This document shows positions 1-5,071 of a stretch of DNA of 8,155 nt, in pieces. The translations under genes and the position numbers were made by a program. The notes under the pieces were generated by a model. The model was not told the origin of the DNA, ran no database searches, and saw only the letters and a list, made by a program, of their open reading frames with translations. Positions within the stretch are counted from its first letter, which is position 1, and every line of letters begins with the position of its first letter. This DNA is from an uncultured cyanobacterium (GTDB lineage: Bacteria; Cyanobacteriota; Cyanobacteriia; CACIAM-69d). Location: contig CALCTI010000683.1 in the NCBI GenBank assembly GCA_937894105.1, positions 1 through 8,155 on the forward strand. The letters run 5' to 3'.

Positions 1-125
1 TGCAGTTGTCTGATCTGCGGTGGTTGTCAGTCCTTCAGTGGTTGTGACACCCTGGATAGTGGTGAACTGGTCAGCTGCATTCTTCTGATCTGAGGTGGTA
101 TTCTGTACAGCAGTGGAAGTGACAG
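1..125 (+). repeat. Degenerate 75-bp direct repeat within the WD40 5' region
   Basis: Bases 1-50 and 76-125 align without gaps at an offset of 75 bp with about 37 of 50 identities, including the shared string TCTGATCTG-N-GGTGGT. The offset is a multiple of three, and the reading frame is open through copy 1, where TGC (16-18) stands at the site of the TGA (91-93) of copy 2. Copy 2 encodes a recognisable WD40 strand; copy 1 has drifted to a Cys/Ser-rich version. The 25-codon spacing is shorter than a normal WD40 repeat of about 40 residues, so this is either a shortened blade or a partial duplication. Confidence 0.5.
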
Positions 126-198
126 CACGGTGCGAGCTTGGGAGGCAGAGTCGGGGAAATTTTAGCGGTTTATTGGGCTAAGTAATTGTCCGTGGGCG
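1..198 (+). pseudogene. Interrupted 5' part of WD40-repeat gene (in-frame stops)
   Basis: Reading from base 1 in the same frame as the downstream WD40 gene, the sequence is open to 90, meets TGA at 91-93, is open 94-162, meets TAG at 163-165, and then runs without a stop into the WD40 gene. The 94-162 segment translates as a clear WD40 strand-turn-strand (GGILYSSGSDSTVRAWEAES, then GKF), and after the TAG it continues as RFIGLSNCPWALAIAPDG, exactly how one WD40 repeat passes into the next (GKFLR.F.GHS...V.ALA.SPDG). The TAG therefore looks like a point nonsense mutation (for example TTG to TAG) in a once longer propeller, not an upstream boundary. Bases 1-75 are Cys/Ser-rich in translation and only weakly WD40-like. 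The gene start lies outside the window. A sequencing error is possible but would have to explain both stops. Confidence 0.65.
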
Positions 199-1209
199 TT
201 GGCGATCGCCCCCGATGGTCAGTGGCTAGCAGTGGGCGGTGCCGATGAATATATCCGCCGCTGGTCCCTACCTGAGGGTAAAGATTTGGGCGCGATCGCC
301 ACCGACGGTGAACAGCTACCGGGGTTGGCGATCACTCCCGACGGTCAAACCATTTGGGTGGGCGGTAACCACGGAGAAATCCGGGCGATCGCTCTGCCCC
401 CAATCCCAACGGCGATTACGTTTACGGCAATTCACGGTCTCTGCGATGGGCGGGTTCGGGCGATCGTCTGGGATAAAAGCAATGGAAACGAGCTGTGGAC
501 CGGCGGTGATGATGGCTTTGTGCGGCGCTGGCAAGTAATGCCCAAATTGCCCGCCTCCCCCGCCGCGCCCCAGGTGCCCGCTGATAGTCAAGTGAAGCCG
601 GTCAACGCCTGGCATACGGATAACCTGTGGGTGATGGTGATCGCCCGTCCCCATCTGCCCACCTCCCAATGGATCGCCAGCGGCGGCACGGACCAGCTTG
701 TCACCCTGTGGAGCCAAGACGGTCAACGGCTGCAACAACTACACGGTCATACCGGTTGGATCAGCGCCATCAGAATTGCCCCCGACGACACCTGGCTAGT
801 AAGCGCCAGCCACGACGGCACCCTGCGCCAGTGGAATATCCAAACGGGAAAATGCCTACGCACCCTAACTCCAGAGGGCGGCATCCTAGAAACCGTTGCC
901 GTTGATCCCGCTGGTCACTGGATTGCGACTGGATGCGATCGCCATGTTTACCTATGGAACGCCCACACCGGCATCCTTAGCGCCACCTTTACCGGTCACA
1001 CCCGCGCCATCACCCATCTGCATTTTGCCCAAAGTTATCTAATCAGCAGCAGCCTCGATTCAACGGTGCGCTGGTGGAATGTGGAAACATTGCAGTGCGA
1101 TCGCCAAATAAAAACTCAAGTACCGGCGATCGCCACCCAAACTTTACCTAGCAATCAAATCATCACCGCCCCCGCCTGGGGAGGTCACCTGGAAATTTTC
1201 ACATCTTGA
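199..1209 (+). CDS. WD40-repeat beta-propeller protein, C-terminal part
   Basis: Up to 336 residues are open here, beginning at TTG. Repeats can be read at about residues 1-38, 42-80, 85-116, 144-186, 187-229, 230-270 and 271-308, with a last strand near 320-335. Typical marks are APDGQWLAVGG, TPDGQ, GH dipeptides at 183-184 and 266-267, and Trp at the WD position of most blades (22, 111, 171, 212, 253, 293). A Pro/Ala-rich linker at about 116-141 separates three blades from the last four. WD40 propellers are protein-interaction scaffolds, usually cytoplasmic; no catalytic domain or signal peptide is visible, so the partner is unknown. The TTG falls inside a blade strand (ALAIAPDG), has no Shine-Dalgarno, and follows an in-frame TAG at 163-165, so it is probably not a natural start: this is the 3' part of a broken gene, or a product needing readthrough. 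Its TGA overlaps the convergent Uma2 gene by 11 bp. Confidence 0.8.
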   Translation: MAIAPDGQWLAVGGADEYIRRWSLPEGKDLGAIATDGEQLPGLAITPDGQTIWVGGNHGEIRAIALPPIPTAITFTAIHGLCDGRVRAIVWDKSNGNELWTGGDDGFVRRWQVMPKLPASPAAPQVPADSQVKPVNAWHTDNLWVMVIARPHLPTSQWIASGGTDQLVTLWSQDGQRLQQLHGHTGWISAIRIAPDDTWLVSASHDGTLRQWNIQTGKCLRTLTPEGGILETVAVDPAGHWIATGCDRHVYLWNAHTGILSATFTGHTRAITHLHFAQSYLISSSLDSTVRWWNVETLQCDRQIKTQVPAIATQTLPSNQIITAPAWGGHLEIFTS

Positions 1210-1759
1210 GCCAGTTAAAAAGATCACTAGCGGTTAACTCCAAATCAAAGCCGGAGAGGGAAATAAGCGGATCGTTCCCCCGACACAGTTTAGGATTTTG
1301 CTGATTTTGAAACATCAGAACGGAGCGATCGCTCGGATCAATCAACCACCCCAGCTTTGCCCCCTGTTCCAAACAGTGGGTGATTTTTTCGATGACTGCG
1401 TTTGGGCCCTGCCCCGGCGACAAAATTTCAATAATCCAATCCGGGTAGGTCAAGAAGTCATCCGGAATTTCGCCATCGTCCTCAAATGGAATCCGCTCCC
1501 ACCGAAAAACCGCTACGTCTGGAACGATAGACCGCCCATCAAAAGTACAGCGCAGTTCTGGGGAGGCTGAACCAATTCTTCTGCCCTCGGCGATCGCATT
1601 AATTGCACTGCACAAACGCCACGTTAACCGACTGTGCTTTCCTTTGGGCATCGACTTTTGACTTGCGACTCCATTAACGTATTCAGTGGCTGGCTCCGTT
1701 TCTGGGCGTGCCAAAAATTCGTCTAGACTAAGCGTGGTTTGGGGTTGAGCTAATGGCAT
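1199..1759 (-). CDS. Uma2 family (DUF820) PD-(D/E)XK-fold protein
   Basis: The 186-residue protein reads from ATG at 1759-1757 to TGA at 1201-1199. It has the Uma2/DUF820 layout: N-terminal LSLDEFLA..P.....EYVNG (about 10-30), the central VPDVAVF with Asp81, then the strand DWIIEILSPGQ with Glu111, Lys125 in a helix, and GWLIDP at 137-142. Asp81, Glu111 and a following Lys form the expected nuclease-like active site; the family is common in cyanobacteria in many copies, often near mobile DNA, and its biological role is not settled. A GTG start 26 codons upstream (1837) is possible, but the added stretch is Arg-rich and not family-like, and GAGGA lies about 12 nt before the ATG. The gene is convergent with the WD40 gene (stops overlap 1199-1209) and divergent from a decayed Uma2 copy 83 bp away. 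Length is normal for the family. Confidence 0.85.
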   Translation of the reverse strand: MPLAQPQTTLSLDEFLARPETEPATEYVNGVASQKSMPKGKHSRLTWRLCSAINAIAEGRRIGSASPELRCTFDGRSIVPDVAVFRWERIPFEDDGEIPDDFLTYPDWIIEILSPGQGPNAVIEKITHCLEQGAKLGWLIDPSDRSVLMFQNQQNPKLCRGNDPLISLSGFDLELTASDLFNWLKM

Positions 1760-1815
1760 CGTGTAACCGCATCCTCGCCGATAGGTTCGTGCTGACTTTA
1801 AGATCCTAGCAATTC

Positions 1816-1828
1816 TTAAGGCGCTTAA
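1816..1828. promoter_or_regulatory. 13-bp palindrome between divergent Uma2 genes
   Basis: TTAAG-GCG-CTTAA is a perfect 5-bp-arm inverted repeat lying in the 83-bp gap between the intact Uma2 start (1759) and the decayed Uma2 start (1843). Its place suggests an operator or part of a shared promoter region, but no known regulator site is recognised and short palindromes of this size can arise by chance. Confidence 0.25.
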
Positions 1829-1842
1829 TTCCAACACACATA

Positions 1843-2383
1843 ATGGTTATCGTTTCTCCTACAACTCAGCGCTGTGCCCCAGTGGAATATCGCGAACGGG
1901 AGGCGATCACTCAGACCCGCCATGAATACCACAAGGATGAAATTAAATTATTCCCATACCTGGGAGATCGGCGAATCACAATGGCATTACTGTCGATCTA
2001 TTGATTTGTTTGGGCGTATTGTTGGCAGAAACTGAGTGCGAATTGCACAGTGGTGGTTTGCGGGTTTGGATTGAGGGGTATACCCGAGGGACTTATTCGG
2101 ATGCGATGGTAGTCAAAGGGGAACTGGAATTTAATGGCGATCGCACCGATGAAGTTGTAAATCCCTATTTGATTGTGGACGTTCTATCGCTTTCAACAAA
2201 GGATTGCGATCGCGGATCGAAGTTCCAGTGTTACCGCGCCTGCCCAGTCTTTGTGAGTATTTATTGATTCATCAGGATCAGCCGGTGATTGAGCATTACT
2301 GGAAAATTGAAGAACAGCGATGGATCCTTGAAGACGTCGTTGGCTTGGATAAAACTGCTGAGCGTTGCTGGATCGAGCTATGA
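1843..2383 (+). pseudogene. Frameshifted Uma2 family (DUF820) gene
   Basis: Three consecutive segments in different frames read through as one Uma2 protein. Segment 1 (frame of ATG 1843) gives MVIVSPTTQRCAPVEYRERE...RHEYHKDEI to about 1944. Segment 2 (about 1947-2238) gives IIPIPGRSANHNGITVDLL, then RVWIEGYTRGTYSDAMVVKG, NPYLIVDVLSLSTKDCDRGS and KFQCYRA. Segment 3 (2240-2383) gives LPSLCEYLLIHQDQPVIEHY and RWILEDVVGLDKT, ending WIEL at TGA 2381-2383. The first shift sits at 1939-1950 (AT-rich, 2 extra bases), the second near 2239-2241 (one base lost). Catalytic sites have also drifted: the PD motif is SD, and the usual VEVLSPS is VDVLSLS, so the active-site Glu is Asp. No single product can be made. 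It belongs to a different Uma2 subgroup from the intact neighbour, so it is not a simple recent duplicate. Confidence 0.82.
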
Positions 2384-2515
2384 ACCGATTACCGAAAGCC
2401 ACGAAACCTCGTTTGGAACTTTGCGAAAACATGTCCCTATTCAGCAACGCCAACTGTTGAACTAAGGCATCTATCCACAGGACTAAAACTAGCTTCCATT
2501 TACCGTAGGGCAAGC

Positions 2516-2548
2516 TGGAGCTAGCGAATCAAAACGCTGCCAGCTCCA
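2516..2548. other. Stem-loop between convergent genes
   Basis: TGGAGCT (2516-2522) pairs with AGCTCCA (2542-2548), extended inward by AGC/GCT with a 3-base bulge and a 10-base loop. It lies 3' of both the decayed Uma2 gene and the ABC1 kinase gene, where a bidirectional terminator would sit, but neither strand shows a T-tract after the stem, so a Rho-independent terminator is not demonstrated. Confidence 0.3.
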
Positions 2549-2620
2549 AAATTCCAGCTCAATAATTTCAACTCTAAAATTTCAGTCTGATAATTTCAGT
2601 TCGATAGTTTCAGTGCCGAA
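2537..2620. repeat. 14-bp tandem repeat array (five to six degenerate units)
   Basis: Units begin at 2551, 2565, 2579, 2593 and 2607, an exact 14-bp period, with consensus ATTTCAGTTCGATA. Matches to that consensus are 11, 10, 12, 14 and 9 of 14. A sixth, weaker unit (2537-2550) matches the 2551 unit at 10 of 14. The array sits directly after the ABC1 kinase stop codon, in the 3' end of its transcript. It is non-coding in any plausible frame. The period is twice the 7 bp of the short tandem repeats known from filamentous cyanobacteria, but the unit is not one I recognise. Confidence 0.7.
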
Positions 2621-2628
2621 AAAGAGCT

Positions 2629-4608
2629 TTAACTGCGCCAGGCGGCCACCGTTGGCTGAGGCGCTTCGTAGGGTGTTTGGTTGGCGGCGGCATCGCGCAA
2701 TACCACCTCGCGAATAAACCGAGCTAGGGCACGCTGGGCCAATTCACCGGCAATACGCTGACCCATTTGTTGGGTTTCTGGCTTAATCAGCAACTGGGCT
2801 CCCAACTGGGCCATCCGCATCCCATCCATACCAGGGGTGTCCTGGACAATAGACCAAATGCGTTGGATTCTCGCCAGGGTTTCTTGAGGATTGCTGGCGG
2901 GTTCTACCGTGGTGGGGATTCGCTCCTCCAGCCCCAGTCGCTGCCCCCACTGGCTTACAAAACTTTGCCAAGCATTTGTACCCGACGCCTCGATCGCCTC
3001 CACCAGCCGCTCCACTAGCTGCTCGCGAATAAACGTTCCCCGGTCGGAATAAAGGAAATCCACCGCCTGGTCCAGCCCCTGGTTAATGTCATAATCCATG
3101 CTGTCCTTGGCATTGTTCAGCAGATTTTCCAGGCGATTCCACCGAAAACGCTCATCTTGGAATAGCAATGCCTGGAGAGACGCCCGTAGCTCGGGGGCAG
3201 GATCCACCAGCAGCCGTTTGGCGATGTAGGGATACGCCTTGCTAAGCACCTTAAATTCCGGGTCCACATTAATGGCGATTCCTTCAAGGGTCACCAGCGA
3301 TCGAATAATCAAAGCGTAGTAAGCGGGCACCCGGAACGGAAATTCATACATCACCCCGGACAACTGGTCGGTGATGCTTTTGAAGTTCAAGTCAGCCACG
3401 CTGGCTCCCAACGCATTGCTAAAAACGGTAGACAGGGCGGTGGCGATCGGCGGCAGGTATGTGTCGGAGGTGAGGAATTCCAGGGTTACGTAATCTTGAG
3501 CCAAGCTGTCAAAGTCACGGTTGACCATGTGCACCACCGCTTCAATAAGCCCGTAGCGCTGGTAATCTTTCACCTCGCTCATCATGCCGAAGTCAAGGTA
3601 TGCCAGCTTGCCATTGGGCGTTGCCAACAGGTTGCCAGGGTGAGGGTCTGCATGGAAAAAGCCGAATTCCAAAAGCTGACGCAGGGAGCACTGCACGCCC
3701 ACTTCAATAAGGTATTTAGCGTCAATGCCCTGGGCAGAAATCTCTTCCAAATTGGTTAGCTTGGTGCCGTCGATCCACTCCATGGTGAGCACTCGTCGCC
3801 CGGTGTAGTTCCAGTAGATGCCGGGCACGTAAATATCAGGCAAGTAGCTATACAGACTGGCAAATCGCTCGGCGTTTAATCCCTCCTGGGTGTAGTCCAT
3901 TTCTTCGAAAATGCGCCCGGCAAACTCGTCGGTAATGGCCACCAGGTCGCTGCGCAGGTTTGCCAATTTTTGTACCGCCAGGGCAAGGCGGCGCATTATA
4001 TACACGTCCAAGGTGATTTGCTCTGTCAAACCAGGACGCTGCACTTTGACCGCAACGGTTTCGCCAGTTTTTAGCTTGCCTTTGTACACCTGCCCTAATG
4101 AGGCGGCGGCGAGGGGGCGATCGCTCAGCTCCGCATACAGGTCACTGGGGGGTGCACCCAGCTCCTCTTCAATAAACCGGAAAGCAATTTTGTTAGAAAA
4201 CGGCGGAATTTGGTCCTGTAGTTCCGTTAAACGCTCCAAATACAGGGGCGGCACCAGGTCAGGACGGGTGGATAAAGCCTGGCCAATTTTGATATAAGCC
4301 GGTCCCAGCTTGGTCAGGATTTTTAATAGTTGGGTGGCGCGATTTCCTTCGTTACGCTCCAGAAAACCCGTAATTTTGTCCCACCACAGTCCCAGGAAAA
4401 AGCTCAGCAAAGGCAGGGCGATCGCAAAAAAGCGAAACAGCGCCTTAAACGGACGCCCCCGGTAGAGAGCATCAACTTTTTCCGCCTGGTAATGGGGCTC
4501 CCGACGCGGCGGCGGCGGCGTACCGTCTCCCTTCGTGGCCTTCGCTGGCGGTAGCTTGGGCACCTCGGAGGTGGGCACTGTGGATGCTTCTACAGTCAAA
4601 ACGTTCAT
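2629..4608 (-). CDS. ABC1/AarF/UbiB-family atypical protein kinase
   Basis: The 659-residue protein starts at ATG 4608-4606 and has the full set of ABC1 (UbiB/ADCK/ABC1K) marks. These are the family-specific KxGQ motif (Lys107-Ile-Gly-Gln110, in KIGQALSTRPDL), the Ala-rich loop AAAS (167-170) replacing the glycine loop, the nucleotide-binding Lys188 (AVKVQRPG), catalytic HADPHPGN (Asp321, Asn326) and the metal-binding DFG (339-341). A hydrophobic stretch at about 56-76 may anchor it to membrane, and the first 45 residues are Pro/Lys-rich and flexible. About 300 residues after the kinase core form a helical C-terminal region, as in cyanobacterial proteins and plant plastoglobule ABC1K kinases. 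Family members support quinone and prenyl-lipid metabolism; the exact substrate cannot be read from sequence. No clear Shine-Dalgarno is seen. It diverges from recN across 463 bp. aarF is the usual label but I do not assign a specific orthologue. Confidence 0.93.
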   Translation of the reverse strand: MNVLTVEASTVPTSEVPKLPPAKATKGDGTPPPPRREPHYQAEKVDALYRGRPFKALFRFFAIALPLLSFFLGLWWDKITGFLERNEGNRATQLLKILTKLGPAYIKIGQALSTRPDLVPPLYLERLTELQDQIPPFSNKIAFRFIEEELGAPPSDLYAELSDRPLAAASLGQVYKGKLKTGETVAVKVQRPGLTEQITLDVYIMRRLALAVQKLANLRSDLVAITDEFAGRIFEEMDYTQEGLNAERFASLYSYLPDIYVPGIYWNYTGRRVLTMEWIDGTKLTNLEEISAQGIDAKYLIEVGVQCSLRQLLEFGFFHADPHPGNLLATPNGKLAYLDFGMMSEVKDYQRYGLIEAVVHMVNRDFDSLAQDYVTLEFLTSDTYLPPIATALSTVFSNALGASVADLNFKSITDQLSGVMYEFPFRVPAYYALIIRSLVTLEGIAINVDPEFKVLSKAYPYIAKRLLVDPAPELRASLQALLFQDERFRWNRLENLLNNAKDSMDYDINQGLDQAVDFLYSDRGTFIREQLVERLVEAIEASGTNAWQSFVSQWGQRLGLEERIPTTVEPASNPQETLARIQRIWSIVQDTPGMDGMRMAQLGAQLLIKPETQQMGQRIAGELAQRALARFIREVVLRDAAANQTPYEAPQPTVAAWRS

Positions 4609-4776
4609 AGAAATCTGGTTTGGAGCCTAACTTCTAAAATTTATTGGAATTCGGAGCAAAGGTCAGAAACCGCCGGTAAACGGCTTCTTGGGAAATCGCT
4701 ACCCTCAGCAAGGGAAAATTTGATTCATTGTGCGCCTTTTACAACGCTATCCCCAACTTAAAAAATGATTTAGAAC

Positions 4777-4797
4777 ATTGTAACAAGTTCGTCACAA
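4777..4797 (-). promoter_or_regulatory. Candidate operator/-10 region upstream of ABC1 kinase
   Basis: On the - strand TTGTGAC-N6-GTTACAA (4797-4778) is an inverted repeat with 6 of 7 arm positions matching. Its right arm overlaps a -10-like TACAAT (4782-4777), about 170 bases before the kinase start. An operator overlapping the -10 box would suit repression. It resembles a CRP-type TGTGA/TCACA site only loosely, because the half-sites are 8 rather than 6 bases apart, and no good -35 hexamer is visible at 16-18 bases. Confidence 0.35.
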
Positions 4798-4868
4798 AGC
4801 AAAGGAGATTGGGATCATTCTCCTCGAATGGCTTGGGTATCCTTGCCATAAGCCCTTAGAAATTTCCT

Positions 4869-4906
4869 GGGGGTGCAGCTAACGTGATCAGAAAGGCTGT
4901 CCCCCC
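4869..4906 (+). other. Stem-loop upstream of recN
   Basis: GGGGG (4869-4873) pairs with the C-run at 4901-4906, and CAGC (4876-4879) pairs with GCTG (4896-4899), separated by a small internal loop; the 16-base apical loop contains TGATCA. It lies about 165 bases before the recN ATG and has no T-tract, so it may be an RNA leader structure, an inverted-repeat protein site, or nothing functional. Confidence 0.25.
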
Positions 4907-4971
4907 TGAAAGACCTTGAAATTTCGATAAGGTTTAGGAGAAAAATAAATCGCGATCGCTCATCCTCCCCC

Positions 4972-4984
4972 ATGCTGGCAGCAT
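4972..4984. promoter_or_regulatory. 13-bp perfect palindrome upstream of recN
   Basis: ATGCTG-G-CAGCAT has 6-bp perfect arms around one central base, about 90 bases before the recN start and just after a HIP1 site. It could be an operator for recN; no known regulator consensus is recognised. Confidence 0.25.
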
Positions 4985-5071
4985 ATCGATTAGCGATGCA
5001 GTTCAGCCTTAATCCCAGTATTCTGATTCTTATTCGCGCATTCTCCATCCCTCTAGCGACGCTTTTTTCCC

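Larger units (their letters stand above)
4609..5071. other. Divergent intergenic region (ABC1 kinase / recN)
   Basis: No gene is supported in these 463 bases. An open stretch on the - strand (5048-4815) and one on the + strand starting at 4972 lack family resemblance and a ribosome site; the latter only runs out of frame into recN. The region must hold promoters for both flanking genes and carries one HIP1 site (4952-4959), a 20-bp near-palindrome (4778-4797), a stem-loop (4869-4906) and a 13-bp palindrome (4972-4984). No cyanobacterial-type LexA box (RGTAC-N4-GTWC-like) or NtcA box (GTA-N8-TAC) was seen. Confidence 0.6.

Noticed and set aside
1760..1837. N-terminal extension of the intact Uma2 protein from a GTG start
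   Set aside because: The 26 extra residues are Arg-rich and unlike Uma2 N-termini; the ATG at 1759 fits the family length and has a purine-rich stretch upstream.
2193..2513. Open frame of 106 codons on the - strand
   Set aside because: It lies antisense to the decayed Uma2 gene, has no domain resemblance, and the + strand shows clear Uma2 homology over most of it.
2537..2620. CRISPR array
   Set aside because: The 14-bp units are directly adjacent with no spacers and are too short and divergent.
1..2620. Defence island or toxin-antitoxin system built from WD40 and Uma2 genes
   Set aside because: No toxin, antitoxin, helicase, methylase or other defence partner is present, and two of the three genes are broken.
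4778..4797. NtcA or CRP binding site
   Set aside because: The palindrome spacing does not match GTA-N8-TAC or TGTGA-N6-TCACA.
4815..5048. 77-codon open frame on the - strand between the kinase and recN
   Set aside because: No ribosome site, no recognisable motif, and it spans palindromic control sequence.
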